Origin: Woeseiaceae bacterium
GTDB lineage: Bacteria > Pseudomonadota > Gammaproteobacteria > Steroidobacterales > Woeseiaceae
Assembly (NCBI GenBank): GCA_028280615.1
Contig: JANQLK010000045.1
Location: 29,040 to 93,039, forward strand
Direction of reading: 5' to 3'
DNA length: 64,000 nucleotides
In this document: positions 52,202 to 63,303 of the stretch, in pieces
Numbering within the stretch: position 1 is the first letter of the stretch
Layout: every line of letters starts with the position of its first letter
The notes under the pieces: generated by a model
Told to the model about the DNA's origin: nothing
The model's input: only the letters and a program-made list of their open reading frames with translations
Database searches by the model: none
Position numbers and translations under genes: made by a program

Positions 52202-53532
52202 CGAGACACTATTTCGGGACGGACGGCGTTCGCGGCACGGTCGGCCGCGAGCCCATGACGGCGGACTTCGCGATTCGCCTGGCAAGCGCCGCCGCGCAAA
52301 CGCTCGTGCCGGCCGGCGGCACCGTGCTGATCGGCAAGGACACGCGCCTGTCGGGCTACATGTTCGAGGCGGCGCTGGAGGCAGGCTTCGTTGCGGCCGG
52401 CGCCGATGTCCTGCTGCTGGGCCCGTTACCCACGCCCGGTATCGCCCACCTGACACAGGTGTTCGATGCCGACCTGGGCGTCGTAATCAGCGCATCGCAC
52501 AATCCGTACTTCGACAACGGCATCAAGTTTTTCGATGGCAAGGGTTCCAAGCTGACCGACGAGGTCGAGCGGGCGATCGAAGCGCGGCTGGGCGAGCCGG
52601 CAATCACGCGCGAGTCGCAGTCGCTTGGCAAGGCAAAACGCATCGACACGGCACGCACGCGCTACCAGGACTTCTGCGCGGCCACGTTCCCCGACGACCT
52701 GACGCTCGAGGGTCTCAAGGTCGTTTTCGACGGCGCCAACGGCGCGGGTTACAAGGTCGGCCCGCGCATGCTCTCGAATCTGGGTGCGGAAGTCATCCCG
52801 ATCGGCTGCTCGCCGAACGGCCGCAACATCAACGATGGCTGCGGTTCAACCAATCCCGGGCTGCTCGCCAATACGGTACCCGCCGTGGGCGCCGACGTCG
52901 GCATCGCGCTGGACGGCGACGGCGACCGCCTCGTCATGGTGGACGAGACGGGCACTCTGCTGGATGGCGATCAGCTTCTGTACATTCTCGCGACCGAGCG
53001 CAAGTCGAGCGGCCGCCTGAACGGTCCGGTCGTCGGCACGGTCATGAGCAACCTCGGGCTCGAGCATGCCTTCAAGCAACAGGGCATCGACTTCCGGCGC
53101 GCGAAGGTCGGCGACCGCTACGTTCTCGAAACCCTGAAGTCCGAAGGCGGAACGATTGGCGGCGAGACGTCGGGCCACATGATCGTCCTCGACCAGACGA
53201 CGACGGGCGATGGCCTGGTCTGCGCGCTGCAGGTGCTCGCCGTGCTCAAGCGCACGGGTGAGACGCTGTCGAAGCTGGCTTCCGGCATGACCAAGTATCC
53301 CCAGACGATGCTCAACGTTCAGGTCGCCGAAAAAATGGACCCGGACGATTCGCCGGCCATTCAGTCGGCCGTTCGGGAGGCGCAGGCGGAGCTCGCCGAC
53401 GGCGGGCGCATCGTGCTGCGGGCCTCGGGCACCGAGCCCGTCATCCGGGTCATGGTCGAAGGCCGGGATCCCGATCTCGTCGGGCGGCTCGCCGAGCGGC
53501 TGGCAGATGTGGTTGCCCAGGCGGCCGCATAG
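52198..53532 (+). CDS. glmM: Phosphoglucosamine mutase
   Basis: 444-residue enzyme converting glucosamine-6-phosphate to glucosamine-1-phosphate for cell-wall precursor synthesis. The phosphoserine loop ISASHNPYFDNGIKFF places the catalytic Ser at 100; the metal loop is ALDGDGDRLVMVDE, and the sugar/phosphate loops GGETSGHMIV and RASGTEPVIRVMVEG are present. The ATG overlaps the folP stop (ATGA). It matches the family length. Confidence 0.97.
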   Translation: MTRHYFGTDGVRGTVGREPMTADFAIRLASAAAQTLVPAGGTVLIGKDTRLSGYMFEAALEAGFVAAGADVLLLGPLPTPGIAHLTQVFDADLGVVISASHNPYFDNGIKFFDGKGSKLTDEVERAIEARLGEPAITRESQSLGKAKRIDTARTRYQDFCAATFPDDLTLEGLKVVFDGANGAGYKVGPRMLSNLGAEVIPIGCSPNGRNINDGCGSTNPGLLANTVPAVGADVGIALDGDGDRLVMVDETGTLLDGDQLLYILATERKSSGRLNGPVVGTVMSNLGLEHAFKQQGIDFRRAKVGDRYVLETLKSEGGTIGGETSGHMIVLDQTTTGDGLVCALQVLAVLKRTGETLSKLASGMTKYPQTMLNVQVAEKMDPDDSPAIQSAVREAQAELADGGRIVLRASGTEPVIRVMVEGRDPDLVGRLAERLADVVAQAAA

Positions 53533-53607
53533 CCCGGACCCGTCACCGGATCCGCGTTGATTTAGCGTTTTACCCCCGGTATCCTTGCGCGCCCTTGAGA
53601 GGCGCGG

Positions 53608-54381
53608 GTGTCTGGTATGCGATCGTTCCTGATTGCCGGAAACTGGAAGATGAACGGCGATTCCGGGCACATCCGTGAGCTCGCGACGGGAATTTCGTCG
53701 GGCCACGAGCCCGTGGAGGGCGTGGACGTGCTGGTTTGTCCGCCTTTCCCTTACATTGCGTCGGTCGCCGGGCTGCTGGCCGGTAGCGGCATTGCGGTCG
53801 GTGCGCAGACAGTCTCCGAGAACGGCAATGGCGCGTTTACGGGCGACGTATCGGCAACGATGCTCAAGGACATCGGAGCCGCGTTCGTCATCGTCGGACA
53901 TTCCGAGCGGCGAACGCTGAACGGTGAGACTGACACGCAGGTGGCGGCGAAGTTCGTCGCGGCGCAGGCGGAGGGCATCGTGCCCGTGCTCTGCGTCGGC
54001 GAAACGCTCGAGGAGCGGGAGGCCGGCGCAACGGAAGCCGTCATTGGCAGGCAGCTTGCCGCGGTCCTGGATGCGGCGGGGATCGGCGCCTTCAAGAAGG
54101 CCGTAATTGCCTACGAGCCGGTGTGGGCAATCGGGACCGGCAAAACGGCGACGCCCGAGCAGGCGCAGGACGTGCATCGGCACATTCGCGGACTGCTGGC
54201 CGCCGAGGACGAACAGGTGGCTGGCGGCGTGCAGATACTGTACGGCGGTAGCATGAAAGGTGAAAATGCGGCGGGTCTTCTGGGCATGTCGGATATCGAC
54301 GGCGGGCTGATCGGCGGCGCGTCGCTGAAAGTTGACGACTTCCTGGCGATTGTCCGGGCAGGCGCCGCGGTGAGGAAGTAA
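53608..54381 (+). CDS. tpiA: Triosephosphate isomerase
   Basis: Interconverts DHAP and glyceraldehyde-3-phosphate. Catalytic residues are recognisable: Lys in [10 protein letters not shown], His in VIVGHSERR, and Glu in [16 protein letters not shown]; the phosphate loop is [13 protein letters not shown] give the GTG start (257 residues) because GAGAGG is five bases upstream; an ATG three codons later, [12 protein letters not shown], is a credible alternative by homology. The TAATG junction couples it to secG. Confidence 0.96.
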   Translation: MSGMRSFLIAGNWKMNGDSGHIRELATGISSGHEPVEGVDVLVCPPFPYIASVAGLLAGSGIAVGAQTVSENGNGAFTGDVSATMLKDIGAAFVIVGHSERRTLNGETDTQVAAKFVAAQAEGIVPVLCVGETLEEREAGATEAVIGRQLAAVLDAAGIGAFKKAVIAYEPVWAIGTGKTATPEQAQDVHRHIRGLLAAEDEQVAGGVQILYGGSMKGENAAGLLGMSDIDGGLIGGASLKVDDFLAIVRAGAAVRK

Positions 54382-54857
54382 TGACGACGATTCAACAGGT
54401 CATACTGGGCATACACACGCTGATCGCGGTGCTGATCATCGTGCTCGTCTTGCTGCAGCGTGGCAAAGGCGCCGATGCCGGCGCCGCCTTCGGTGCGGGC
54501 TCGTCCGGCACCGTTTTCGGCGCCAGGGGCTCTTCGAGCTTTTTTTCGCGCATGACGGCTATCCTGGCGACGGCTTTTTTCGCCAGCAGCCTGACGCTCG
54601 CGTACATGAGCAGCCAGCAGGCGACGGCGCCAACGAGCCTCCTCGAAGGCGCGGTCGAGGAGACGGCCGTCATGGATGCGGTGGACGGCGAGGAGCTGCC
54701 TTCGACCGACCCGGCGACGACCGAGCTGCCGTCGACAGATCTGCCGTCGTCAGACCTGCCTTCGACAGACCTGCCGTCGACCGAGAGTCCGGACCCGGAC
54801 GAACTGCCGTCCGTCGAGGACGCGCCGACCGAAGACGGTCCCGCCGGCAACGGCTAA
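54381..54857 (+). CDS. secG: Preprotein translocase subunit SecG with long acidic tail
   Basis: 158 residues. The first about 78 are a standard SecG: two membrane helices ([20 protein letters not shown] and [16 protein letters not shown]) around the [20 protein letters not shown] loop. The remaining about 80 form an acidic, Pro/Ser/Thr/Asp-rich tail with tandem LPSTD-like pentads, encoded by four contiguous 15-base repeats (54726-54785). E. coli SecG has a shorter tail. It overlaps the tpiA stop by one base and precedes a tRNA-Leu gene. Confidence 0.93.
   Translation: MTTIQQVILGIHTLIAVLIIVLVLLQRGKGADAGAAFGAGSSGTVFGARGSSSFFSRMTAILATAFFASSLTLAYMSSQQATAPTSLLEGAVEETAVMDAVDGEELPSTDPATTELPSTDLPSSDLPSTDLPSTESPDPDELPSVEDAPTEDGPAGNG
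54726..54785 (+). repeat. Four tandem 15-base repeats within secG
   Basis: Four adjacent 15-base copies, CTGCCGTCGACAGAT and close variants, encode [15 protein letters not shown] and LPSTE in the secG tail. A related single copy lies at 54696-54710. Such in-frame repeats can change number by slippage. Confidence 0.85.
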
Positions 54858-54882
54858 CGGCCGACACGAGGATATTGCGTAC

Positions 54883-54967
54883 GCTCTGGTGGTGGAATTG
54901 GTAGACACGCTGTCTTGAGGGGGCAGTGGCGAAAGCCGTGCGAGTTCGAGTCTCGCCCAGAGCACCA
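54883..54967 (+). tRNA. tRNA-Leu (anticodon GAG)
   Basis: 85-base class II tRNA. Acceptor GCTCTGG pairs with CCAGAGC, discriminator A and encoded CCA; D arm GTGGAATTGGTAGACAC; anticodon stem CTGTC/GGCAG around loop TTGAGGG with anticodon GAG at 54917-54919; long variable arm; T arm GCGAGTTCGAGTCTCGC. It reads CUC/CUU leucine codons. The secG-tRNA-Leu-nuoA order is common in gammaproteobacteria. Confidence 0.97.
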
Positions 54968-55038
54968 AAATCGATCCTGGCGACCGTTCCGGGTCGCCGC
55001 AGAGTCGGCGTCCTGCGCGACTGTCTCCCGTGATTTCC

Positions 55039-55075
55039 GCGCGATCTGCCTGGCGGGTGGCAAGGCAGATCGCGC
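55039..55075 (+). terminator. Hairpin between tRNA-Leu and nuoA
   Basis: Perfect 12-base stem GCGCGATCTGCC / GGCAGATCGCGC (55039-55050, 55064-55075) with a 13-base loop, followed by TGAAATAATG instead of a T-run. It may end the secG-tRNA transcript or act as an mRNA-stabilising structure; it is not a canonical terminator. Confidence 0.5.
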
Positions 55076-55127
55076 TGAAATAATGCGAATAAACCGTACA
55101 GGACACTATGTTCCCGGTGGTTGCCGC

Positions 55128-55136
55128 TGATACAAT
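55128..55136 (+). promoter_or_regulatory. Candidate extended -10 promoter of the nuo operon
   Basis: TGATACAAT forms an extended -10 (TGn plus TACAAT) about 49 bases before nuoA. No good -35 hexamer is seen at the usual distance, which is acceptable for extended -10 promoters. Evidence is sequence resemblance only. Confidence 0.4.
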
Positions 55137-55184
55137 AATAGGCTTTGCAGACGCCCCAGAGCGCGCTGGCGGCTACGAGCGAGC

Positions 55185-55541
55185 ATGCTTCAAGAATACA
55201 TTCCGGTACTGATCTTCCTCGGTGTGGCGACGGGCATCGGTCTCGTCCTGCTGGGTCTCGGTTTCCTGATTGGCCGGGGTGGCAAGGACGACGAAAAGCT
55301 CTCGCCTTACGAGTGCGGGTTCGAGGCGTTCGAAGACTCCCGAATGAAGTTCGACGTGCGCTATTACCTGGTCGCCATCCTGTTCATAATCTTCGATCTG
55401 GAGATCGCGTTTCTCTTCCCCTGGGCCGTGTCGCTCGACTCGGTCGGAACGTTCGGCCTCGTTGCGATGGCTCTGTTTCTGACGATTCTCGTTGTCGGAT
55501 TCATCTACGAGTGGAAGAAAGGCGCTTTGGAGTGGGATTGA
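55185..55541 (+). CDS. nuoA: NADH-quinone oxidoreductase subunit A
   Basis: 118-residue membrane subunit of complex I with three helices: about 5-30, 60-80 and 88-110. The conserved loop [20 protein letters not shown] precedes helix 2, and [20 protein letters not shown] carries the family's charged residues. It opens the nuo operon; the preceding 217 bases hold a hairpin and a possible promoter. Confidence 0.97.
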   Translation: MLQEYIPVLIFLGVATGIGLVLLGLGFLIGRGGKDDEKLSPYECGFEAFEDSRMKFDVRYYLVAILFIIFDLEIAFLFPWAVSLDSVGTFGLVAMALFLTILVVGFIYEWKKGALEWD

Positions 55542-55658
55542 TGCACCCGTCATCGTCGCATCTGCCCGACCGGGCTGGAATGGGACTGAGCGTTCCTTTA
55601 GCGCCGGTACTTGTCACGGCATTCAAGACTGCAATCCATGCGAAAGGAGATCGCTGAC

Positions 55659-56189
55659 ATGGCAGTAGCGAATTCGGAAGTTCAACGCGCGCCGGCCGCG
55701 CCGGACAGCGAAGCCGCGGGCGTCAGCCTGCAGGAGAAAGGATTCGTCGTGACGAGCGTCGATGCCGTCATGAACTGGGCCCGCACGGGCTCGCTGTGGC
55801 CGATGACTTTCGGTCTCGCCTGCTGCGCCGTCGAAATGATGCAGGCCGGCGCCGCACGCTACGACCTGGATCGCTTCGGCATCATCTTCAGGCCGAGTCC
55901 CCGGCAGTCTGACTGCATGATCGTCGCGGGCACGCTGTGCAACAAGATGGCGCCGGCCTTGCGCAAGGTCTACGATCAGATGCCCGAACCGCGCTGGGTC
56001 GTATCGATGGGCTCCTGCGCGAACGGCGGCGGTTACTACCACTATTCCTATTCGGTGGTGCGCGGATGCGACCGCATCGTCCCGGTCGACGTCTACGTGC
56101 CGGGCTGCCCGCCGACGGCCGAAGCCCTGATCTACGGCCTCATCCAACTGCAAAACAAGATTCGTCGAACCAGCACGATTGCGCGGTAA
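55659..56189 (+). CDS. nuoB: NADH-quinone oxidoreductase subunit B
   Basis: 176-residue subunit holding the N2 [4Fe-4S] cluster that passes electrons to quinone. Ligands: the tandem Cys pair in [11 protein letters not shown], Cys in [10 protein letters not shown] and Cys in [11 protein letters not shown]. The ATG giving MAVANSEV has AAAGGAG eight bases upstream; an earlier in-frame ATG would add 16 residues and cover that site. The 117-base gap after nuoA is the largest within the operon and shows no gene. Confidence 0.97.
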   Translation: MAVANSEVQRAPAAPDSEAAGVSLQEKGFVVTSVDAVMNWARTGSLWPMTFGLACCAVEMMQAGAARYDLDRFGIIFRPSPRQSDCMIVAGTLCNKMAPALRKVYDQMPEPRWVVSMGSCANGGGYYHYSYSVVRGCDRIVPVDVYVPGCPPTAEALIYGLIQLQNKIRRTSTIAR

Positions 56190-56202
56190 GAGCATTTCGC
56201 AC

Positions 56203-56898
56203 ATGACCGACCGATACGAGGCACTGGCCGCTCGGATTGACGAGCGCTTTCGTGAGCAGCTCACGCTGGTCGCGTCCACCTGTGGCGAGCTGACCTACGA
56301 AGTCGAGAAGGACGCGTTGCTCGAGGTCGGGTCGGCACTGCGCAGCGAGTTCGGCTTCGAGATGCTCATGGACGTGTGCGGTGTCGACTACCTGAGCTAC
56401 GGCAGCGACGAGTGGACCACGCGTGACGCAACGGAAACCGGATTCAGCCGCGGCGTGAATCGCGGTCCCGTCATCCTCGATGAGGCCGACGAGTTCGATC
56501 CGCGCCGCTTCGCGGTTGTCTATCACCTGCTGTCGCTCAAGAACAATCTGCGGCTGCGCCTGCGCGTCTTCACGGGCGAGGCGAATCCGCCGCTCGTGCC
56601 GTCCGTCGTCGAGGTGTGGAACTCGGCCAACTGGTTCGAGCGCGAGGCGTTTGACCTGTTCGGCGTCCTGTTCGAGGGACATCCCGATCTGCGCCGCATT
56701 CTCACGGACTACGGCTTCATCGGCCACCCGTTCAGAAAGGACTTCCCGCTGTCAGGCAACGTCGAGGTGCGCTACGACGCCGACAAGGGCCGGGTGGCCT
56801 ACCAGCCGGTCAGCATCGAGCCGAGAACGCTCGTGCCGCGCGTAATCCGCGACGACAACCGGTACTCGGAGGACCTCAAGGACGCTGCCGATGGCTGA
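56203..56898 (+). CDS. nuoC: NADH-quinone oxidoreductase subunit C
   Basis: 231-residue peripheral-arm subunit of complex I (30 kDa subunit family). Signature [20 protein letters not shown] followed by [20 protein letters not shown]. It is separate from nuoD, unlike the fused NuoCD of E. coli, which agrees with non-enteric lineages. The ATG giving MTDRYEAL is chosen by homology. It overlaps nuoD by eight bases. Confidence 0.97.
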   Translation: MTDRYEALAARIDERFREQLTLVASTCGELTYEVEKDALLEVGSALRSEFGFEMLMDVCGVDYLSYGSDEWTTRDATETGFSRGVNRGPVILDEADEFDPRRFAVVYHLLSLKNNLRLRLRVFTGEANPPLVPSVVEVWNSANWFEREAFDLFGVLFEGHPDLRRILTDYGFIGHPFRKDFPLSGNVEVRYDADKGRVAYQPVSIEPRTLVPRVIRDDNRYSEDLKDAADG

Positions 56899-58144
56899 GA
56901 TCCAGAACTACACGATGAACTTCGGTCCGCAGCACCCCGCGGCCCACGGCGTGCTGCGTCTGGTGCTGGAAATGGACGGCGAGACGATTCAGAAAGCCGA
57001 TCCGCACGTAGGTCTGTTGCACCGCGGCACCGAAAAGCTCGCCGAGTCGAAGCCGTTCAACCAGAGCATCGGCTACATGGACCGCCTCGACTACGTGTCG
57101 ATGATGTGCAACGAGCACGGCTACGTGCTGGCGATCGAGAAGCTGCTCGGCATCGAAGTGCCCGAGCGCGCGCAGTACATCCGCGTCATGTTCGATGAGA
57201 TCACGCGGATCCTGAATCACCTGATGTGGCTCGGAGCGCACGGTCTCGACATCGGCGCCATGACGATGTTCCTGTACTGCTTCCGCGAGCGAGAGGACCT
57301 CATGGACCTCTACGAGGCCGTCTCGGGAACGCGCATGCACGCCACCTACTACCGCCCCGGCGGCGTGTATCGCGACCTGCCGGATACGATGCCGAAATAC
57401 CAGGAATCCCGATTTCGCAGCGCCGCGGAGTTGAAGAAGCTCAACGAAGCGCGCGAAGGGTCGATGCTCGACTTCGTCGAGGCGTTTACGGACAAGTTTC
57501 CGGGCTGCGTCGACGAGTACGAAACGCTGCTGACGGATAACCGTATCTGGAAGCAGCGCACGGTCAACATCGGCGTCGTGTCCCCGGAAAGGGCCATGCA
57601 GCTCGGTTTTTCCGGCCCGATGCTTCGCGGCTCCGGCGTCGAGTGGGACCTGCGCAAGAAACAACCCTACGAGGTTTACGACCGGATGGATTTCGACATC
57701 CCGGTCGGCGTAAACGGCGACTGCTACGACCGCTATCTCGTCCGCGTGGAAGAACTCCGGCAGTCGAACCGCATCATTCGCCAGTGCGTCGACTGGCTGC
57801 GCGACAATCCCGGCCCCGTGATGGTAGACGATCACAAAATCGTCGCGCCGACCCGTGTCGAGATGAAGGACGACATGGAGTCTCTGATTCACCACTTCAA
57901 GTTGTTCACCGAGGGCTACTGCGTGCCGGAAGGCGAGGCCTATGCAGCGGTCGAGCACCCGAAGGGCGAGTTCGGTGTATACCTGGTGTCGGATGGCGCG
58001 AACAAGCCGTACCGTCTCAAGGTGCGTGCGCCCGGCTTCGCGCATCTGTCGGCGATGGCCGAGATGGTCGAAGGTCACATGCTGGCCGACGTCGTCGCCG
58101 TGATCGGCACCCAGGACATCGTATTCGGAGAGGTCGACCGATGA
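56891..58144 (+). CDS. nuoD: NADH-quinone oxidoreductase subunit D
   Basis: 417-residue 49 kDa subunit lining the quinone cavity with NuoB. N-terminal [20 protein letters not shown] with the quinone-site His, then [20 protein letters not shown], and C-terminal [19 protein letters not shown] with the conserved Asp. Length is standard for the unfused subunit. It begins inside the end of nuoC. Confidence 0.98.
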   Translation: MAEIQNYTMNFGPQHPAAHGVLRLVLEMDGETIQKADPHVGLLHRGTEKLAESKPFNQSIGYMDRLDYVSMMCNEHGYVLAIEKLLGIEVPERAQYIRVMFDEITRILNHLMWLGAHGLDIGAMTMFLYCFREREDLMDLYEAVSGTRMHATYYRPGGVYRDLPDTMPKYQESRFRSAAELKKLNEAREGSMLDFVEAFTDKFPGCVDEYETLLTDNRIWKQRTVNIGVVSPERAMQLGFSGPMLRGSGVEWDLRKKQPYEVYDRMDFDIPVGVNGDCYDRYLVRVEELRQSNRIIRQCVDWLRDNPGPVMVDDHKIVAPTRVEMKDDMESLIHHFKLFTEGYCVPEGEAYAAVEHPKGEFGVYLVSDGANKPYRLKVRAPGFAHLSAMAEMVEGHMLADVVAVIGTQDIVFGEVDR

Positions 58145-58184
58145 CAGGCGTGCAACGCAAGCGGAGCAACGCAGAAGGAGTGGC

Positions 58185-58682
58185 ATGCCGATGAACGAGA
58201 CGGTCGCGTTGTCACAGCACGTCACGGACGAGATCGAGCGCTGGAAGGCGCGTTTTCCCGAGGATCGTTCGCGATCGGCGATCATCGGTGCCCTGCATGC
58301 GGTGCAGCACGAAAACCAGGGTTATCTGACGGCCGAGCTCATGAATGCCGTTGCCGAGTACCTCGACCTTCCCACGATCCAGGTCTACGAGGTGGCGACG
58401 TTCTACTCGATGTTTCAGACCCGGCCGGTGGGCCGCAACGACGTGGCGATCTGCACCAACGTCTCATGCATGCTGCGCGGCGCCGAGGAACTCGTGGAGC
58501 ACGTCGAGTCGAAACTCGGCTGCCGGCTTGGCGAGAGCACCGAGGACGGCCGCATCTTCCTGAAGAAGGAGGAGGAGTGCCTTGCGGCCTGTGCGGGCGC
58601 GCCGATGATGATGGTTAATCACCGTTATTTCGAGAATCTGACCAGGGACCAGGTCGACGAGATACTGGACGGTCTCGAGTAG
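58185..58682 (+). CDS. nuoE: NADH-quinone oxidoreductase subunit E
   Basis: 165-residue thioredoxin-fold subunit with the [2Fe-2S] cluster N1a. Ligands follow the family pattern CTNVSC (Cys-x4-Cys) and CLAAC (Cys-x3-Cys, in EECLAACAGAPMM). The first ATG (MPMNETV) is five bases after GAAGGAG; a second ATG two codons later is possible. It precedes nuoF by nine bases. Confidence 0.97.
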   Translation: MPMNETVALSQHVTDEIERWKARFPEDRSRSAIIGALHAVQHENQGYLTAELMNAVAEYLDLPTIQVYEVATFYSMFQTRPVGRNDVAICTNVSCMLRGAEELVEHVESKLGCRLGESTEDGRIFLKKEEECLAACAGAPMMMVNHRYFENLTRDQVDEILDGLE

Positions 58683-58691
58683 GCGGCAGCC

Positions 58692-59996
58692 ATGGCATAC
58701 GAACAGAATCTTGTGACTTTCAACACCTTCGGCGAGAAGGAACCGTGGACGCTCGAGAGCTACGAGAAGCACGACGGCTACAAGGCCTGGCGCAGCGTTC
58801 TCGCGGGCGAATGGACGCCCGAAAAGGTCGTCGAGGAGATGAAGGCGTCGGGGCTGCGCGGCCGCGGCGGCGCCGGATTCCCGACGGGGCTCAAGTGGAG
58901 CTTCATGCCCAAGGGCGACATGCAGAAGTACGTCGTCTGCAATTCGGACGAGTCCGAGCCCGGCACCTGTCACGACCGGGAGATTCTGCGTTACAACCCG
59001 CACGTGCTTGTCGAAGGGATGGCGATCGCAGGCTACGCGATGGGCGCAACGGTCGGTTACAACTACATCCGCGGCGAGTTCATCGAGGAACCCGTGCCGC
59101 GATTCGAGAAGGCGGTCGAGGACGCCTACGAGGCCGGCCTGCTGGGCAAGGACATCCAGGGCACCGGCATCGACTTCGACCTGTACACCTTCGTTGGCGC
59201 CGGCGCCTACATCTGCGGCGAGGAAACGGCATTGCTCGAGTCGCTCGAGGGCAAGCAGGGCAAACCGCGCTTCAAGCCGCCGTTTCCGGCCAATTTCGGG
59301 CTGTACGGCAAGCCGACCACAATCAACAACACGCAAAGCCTGTCGAGCGCGCCCGCGATCCTGCGCAACGGCGCGGCCTGGTTTGCGGGCCTCGGTCCCG
59401 AGAACTCGGGCGGGACCGCGCTGTTCTCGGTGTCCGGCCACGTCGAGCGGCCGGGCAATTACGAACTGCCGATGGGTATACCGTTTAAGGACCTGCTCGA
59501 GGACATCTGCGGCGGCGTCTGGCAAGGCCGCAAGCTCAAGGCCGTGATTCCGGGCGGCTCCTCGGTGCCCGTGCTGCCGGCCGAGAAGATCATGGACTGC
59601 ACGATGGACTACGTGTCGCTGCAGAAGGCCGGTTCCTCGTTCGGTACCGGCGCCGTCATGATCATGGACGAGACGACGGACATGGTGCGCGTGTTGCGGC
59701 GTATTTCACGCTTCTACATGGCGGAGTCCTGCGGCCAGTGTACGCCGTGCCGCGAGGGCACGGGGTGGCTGTACCGCATGCTGACGCGCATCGTCGAAGG
59801 CCGCGGTGAGCGGACCGACCTCGACAAACTGCTCGACGTCGCCAACAAGATCGAAGGCCACACGATTTGTGCGCTCGGCGATGCCGCCGCGTGGCCAGTG
59901 CAGAGTTTCCTGAAACACTTCATCCATGAGTTCGAGTACATGATCGAGCATCGCGGCCGGAGCATCGTCGACGGCGCGAGCGAGGAGGCGGCGTAG
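58692..59996 (+). CDS. nuoF: NADH-quinone oxidoreductase subunit F
   Basis: 434-residue subunit that oxidises NADH. Rossmann-like NADH/FMN site with GLRGRGGAGFPTGLKWSFMP and YICGEETALLESLEG, and the N3 [4Fe-4S] ligands in SCGQCTPCREGTGWL plus a later Cys (TICALGDAAAW). Length is standard. nuoG begins five bases downstream. Confidence 0.98.
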   Translation: MAYEQNLVTFNTFGEKEPWTLESYEKHDGYKAWRSVLAGEWTPEKVVEEMKASGLRGRGGAGFPTGLKWSFMPKGDMQKYVVCNSDESEPGTCHDREILRYNPHVLVEGMAIAGYAMGATVGYNYIRGEFIEEPVPRFEKAVEDAYEAGLLGKDIQGTGIDFDLYTFVGAGAYICGEETALLESLEGKQGKPRFKPPFPANFGLYGKPTTINNTQSLSSAPAILRNGAAWFAGLGPENSGGTALFSVSGHVERPGNYELPMGIPFKDLLEDICGGVWQGRKLKAVIPGGSSVPVLPAEKIMDCTMDYVSLQKAGSSFGTGAVMIMDETTDMVRVLRRISRFYMAESCGQCTPCREGTGWLYRMLTRIVEGRGERTDLDKLLDVANKIEGHTICALGDAAAWPVQSFLKHFIHEFEYMIEHRGRSIVDGASEEAA

Positions 59997-60001
59997 GCGA
60001 G

Positions 60002-62212
60002 ATGAGCGACAAGCCCGCAGACGATATCGTAACGATCGAGGTGGACGGCAAGCCGGTCGAAGCGAAGAAGGGTGAGATGATCATCCAGGCCACCGACCGC
60101 GTCGGCGCCTATATTCCGCGCTTCTGCTATCACGAGAAGCTGTCGGTCGCGGCCAACTGCCGCATGTGCCTGGTCGAAACCGAGATGGGCGGACGTCCGG
60201 CGCCCAAGCCAATGCCCGCCTGCGCGACGCCGGTTGCCGACGGCCTCAAGGTGTTCACGCGCTCGGCGCGGGCGATTTCGGCGCAGAAGGCCACGATGGA
60301 GTTCCTGCTCATCAATCATCCGCTCGACTGCCCGATCTGCGACCAGGGCGGCGAATGCGAGCTGCAGGACCTCGCCATGGGCTACGGGCGGGACGTGTCG
60401 CGCTACAACGACGGCAAACGCGTCGTCAAGGACAAGGACATCGGCCCACTCGTGTCGACGGACATGACGCGCTGCATCCACTGCACGCGCTGCGTGCGCT
60501 TTGGCGAGGAGATCGCCGGCATGCCGGAGCTCGGCACGACCGAGCGCGGCGAGAACATGAAGATCGGCACCTATATCGAGAAGGCCGTCGACCACGAACT
60601 CTCGGCCAACATCATCGATCTTTGCCCGGTCGGAGCGCTCAACAACAAGCCGTACCGCTACAGCGCGCGCGCCTGGGAAATGACCCAGGTGCCGACCGTG
60701 TCGCCGCACGACTGCGTCGGCACGAATATCTATGCGCATGCGCTGCGCGGCACCGTGAAACGTGTCGTGCCGCGGGAAAACGAGGCGATCAACGAGACCT
60801 GGATCGCCGATCGCGACCGCTACAGCTATGAGGCGATCTACTCCGACGAGCGACTCGAGACGCCGCGTATCCGCGAAAGCGGCCGTTGGCGCGACCTCGA
60901 CTGGGAAGAGGCGCTGCAGAGAGCAGCCGATGGACTGAAGGCCGCGGGACAGAGCTCCGGCTGGCTCATCTCGCCGAGTTCGACGATCGAGGAGGCGCAC
61001 CTGGTCGCGAAGCTGGCCGAGCATCTGGGCTCGAGTCACCTCGATCACCGCATCGGCCGGCGGGACTTCGCCGACCAGGACAACGATCCGGTCTACCCGT
61101 GGCTCGGCTGCGATATCGCCGACCTGGAGACGCGCGGGGCCGTGCTCGTCGCGGGCTCGAACGTCCGCCGGGAGGCGCCGATACTCGCGCACAGGCTTCG
61201 CAAAGCCGCACTCGCCGGCACGCGGGTCAGTTTCGCCAACAGCCAGGACTACGAGGTGTTCTTCGACGTCGCGGGCCGCGTGTCGGGCGGCGGGCTCGTC
61301 GAATTGCTGGCCGGCGTGCTCGTGGCCGCGGCGAAGAAAGGCGGTATTCCCAAGCACCTAAAGGCCGTTTGCGACGGCGTGAGCCCGGGCGACGAGCACA
61401 GGACGATCGCGACTACGCTCGCGGAGGCCGATGACGGGCTGGTGCTGCTCGGTAACATCGCGATGCGGCACGGCGCGTTTTCGACCGTCCGCGCGCTGGC
61501 CGCGGCGGTGGCCGATAAGACCGGTTCCGAGCTGGGCTACATCAGCGAAGGTGCCAATTCGGCGGGCGCGTCGCTCGCCGGCGTGCTGCCGCACCGGACC
61601 TATTCCGGCCGGGCACGCGGCGAGAACGGCGCGCACGCGGGCGCCATGCTCGATTCGGCGCTCGACGCCGTGGTACTGGTCAACGTGGAGCCCGACAAGG
61701 ACCTCCATGCGGTCGCCGACGCCGTCGATAAGCTGTCGCGACAGAGTTTCGTCATCGCGCTTACGCCGTTCGTTTCCGACGCGCTGCTCGAGGCCGCCGA
61801 CCTGCTGCTGCCGATCGGCACGTTTGCCGAGACCAGCGGCACCTACGTGAACTGCGAGGGACGCTGGCAGAGTTTCCCGGGCGTCGCGAAGCCCGTAAAT
61901 GAGGCCCGGCCGGCGTGGAAGGTCCTAAGGGTGCTCGGCAACCTCGTCGACGCTCCCGAATTCGACTATGTGACGAGCGAGGACGTGCGTGACGACGTCC
62001 GCGAGCGCATCGGCGAGGTGACGCCGGACAATCGCTACGAGGGCAAGGCGGCGTTCGACCCGCCCGGTGTCGAGGACGCACCCGAGGCGGAGATCGACGT
62101 GCCGCTGTACTCGGTCGACGGCATGGTGCGCCGGGCGCGCGCGCTGCAACTCACACCCGAGGCGCGGCGGGCGGCCCGCGAGGAAGACGATGCGCGCGGA
62201 GAAGCCGCGTGA
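60002..62212 (+). CDS. nuoG: NADH-quinone oxidoreductase subunit G
   Basis: 736-residue 75 kDa-type subunit. N-terminal [2Fe-2S] domain with [18 protein letters not shown], then the His-Cys3 cluster ([18 protein letters not shown]), another [4Fe-4S] region ([17 protein letters not shown]) and a molybdopterin-oxidoreductase-like C-terminus lacking cofactor function. It is shorter than the 908-residue E. coli NuoG, as in most other proteobacteria. The C-terminus is Arg/Glu-rich. The stop overlaps nuoH. Confidence 0.97.
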   Translation: MSDKPADDIVTIEVDGKPVEAKKGEMIIQATDRVGAYIPRFCYHEKLSVAANCRMCLVETEMGGRPAPKPMPACATPVADGLKVFTRSARAISAQKATMEFLLINHPLDCPICDQGGECELQDLAMGYGRDVSRYNDGKRVVKDKDIGPLVSTDMTRCIHCTRCVRFGEEIAGMPELGTTERGENMKIGTYIEKAVDHELSANIIDLCPVGALNNKPYRYSARAWEMTQVPTVSPHDCVGTNIYAHALRGTVKRVVPRENEAINETWIADRDRYSYEAIYSDERLETPRIRESGRWRDLDWEEALQRAADGLKAAGQSSGWLISPSSTIEEAHLVAKLAEHLGSSHLDHRIGRRDFADQDNDPVYPWLGCDIADLETRGAVLVAGSNVRREAPILAHRLRKAALAGTRVSFANSQDYEVFFDVAGRVSGGGLVELLAGVLVAAAKKGGIPKHLKAVCDGVSPGDEHRTIATTLAEADDGLVLLGNIAMRHGAFSTVRALAAAVADKTGSELGYISEGANSAGASLAGVLPHRTYSGRARGENGAHAGAMLDSALDAVVLVNVEPDKDLHAVADAVDKLSRQSFVIALTPFVSDALLEAADLLLPIGTFAETSGTYVNCEGRWQSFPGVAKPVNEARPAWKVLRVLGNLVDAPEFDYVTSEDVRDDVRERIGEVTPDNRYEGKAAFDPPGVEDAPEAEIDVPLYSVDGMVRRARALQLTPEARRAAREEDDARGEAA

Positions 62213-63303
62213 AGGCCCTCATCCCCGATTTTGCACTGAATCTCTGGGGCGGCCTGCCGCCCACACTGCAGTATGTCGTCGGTACGACGACGGCGATTCT
62301 CGTCGTGACGGTCGGCGTCATCCTGACCGTCGCGTTCTCGACCTACTTCGAGCGCAAGGTGATCGGCAGCATGCAGGCCCGCGTCGGCCCGAACCGCGTA
62401 GGTCCGCTGGGTCTGGGCCAGCCGTTCGCCGACGTCATCAAGCTCCTGATCAAGGAGATCGTGGTTCCGTCGCAGTCGAACCGTTTCCTGTTCGTCATCG
62501 CGCCGCTCTTGACGCTGATCCCGGCGCTCGCTGCCTGGGCCGTCATGCCGCTCAATCCGGGCTTCATCATCGCGGACATCAACGCCGGCCTGCTGTACGT
62601 GCTCGCGCTGACCTCGGTGGGCGTGTACGGCGTGATCCTGGCCGGTTGGGCGACCAACTCGAAGTACGCATTCCTCGGCGCCATGCGGTCGGCGGCGCAG
62701 ATCGTCGCCTACGAGATCGCGATGGGCTTCGCGCTCGTCGGTGTGCTCATGGCCGGCGGCAGCCTGAACCTCGGCGTCATCGTCGGCGCGCAGGCAGGCG
62801 GCGCATCGCAATGGTTCATCTGGCCGCTGTTCCCACTGTTCCTGGTTTACTGGATCTCGGGCGTTGCCGAGACCAACCGCGCGCCGTTCGACGTCGCCGA
62901 GGGCGAATCCGAGATCGTCGCCGGTTTCCACGTCGAGTATTCCGGCGTGGCGTTTGCGCTGTTCTTCCTGGCCGAGTACGCGAACATGGTCCTGATTTCG
63001 GGACTGACGGCCGTGTTCTTTCTCGGCGGCTGGGCGTCGCCGTTCGAGGGCTGGACGTTTCTCGACGGAACCGCGCTCGCATTCCTCGCGGCGCCGAGCT
63101 TCGTCTGGCTGTTCGCGAAGATCTGTTTCTTCATGTATTCGTTCTTCTGGTACCGGGCCACGTTCCCGCGTTATCGCTACGACCAGATCATGCGGCTTGG
63201 CTGGAAGGTTTTCATTCCGGTCACGATTGTGTGGATCTTCGTCGAAGGCATCATGGCGTGGCTCGAGGTCGGCCCGTGGGCAGGACTGGGAGGGTTCCAA
63301 TGA
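62209..63303 (+). CDS. nuoH: NADH-quinone oxidoreductase subunit H
   Basis: 364-residue membrane subunit (ND1) with eight helices joining the quinone site to the proton-pumping arm. Signatures: [40 protein letters not shown] and [18 protein letters not shown]. The start is GTG within the nuoG end (GTGA overlap). Its stop overlaps the nuoI ATG. Confidence 0.97.
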   Translation: MKALIPDFALNLWGGLPPTLQYVVGTTTAILVVTVGVILTVAFSTYFERKVIGSMQARVGPNRVGPLGLGQPFADVIKLLIKEIVVPSQSNRFLFVIAPLLTLIPALAAWAVMPLNPGFIIADINAGLLYVLALTSVGVYGVILAGWATNSKYAFLGAMRSAAQIVAYEIAMGFALVGVLMAGGSLNLGVIVGAQAGGASQWFIWPLFPLFLVYWISGVAETNRAPFDVAEGESEIVAGFHVEYSGVAFALFFLAEYANMVLISGLTAVFFLGGWASPFEGWTFLDGTALAFLAAPSFVWLFAKICFFMYSFFWYRATFPRYRYDQIMRLGWKVFIPVTIVWIFVEGIMAWLEVGPWAGLGGFQ

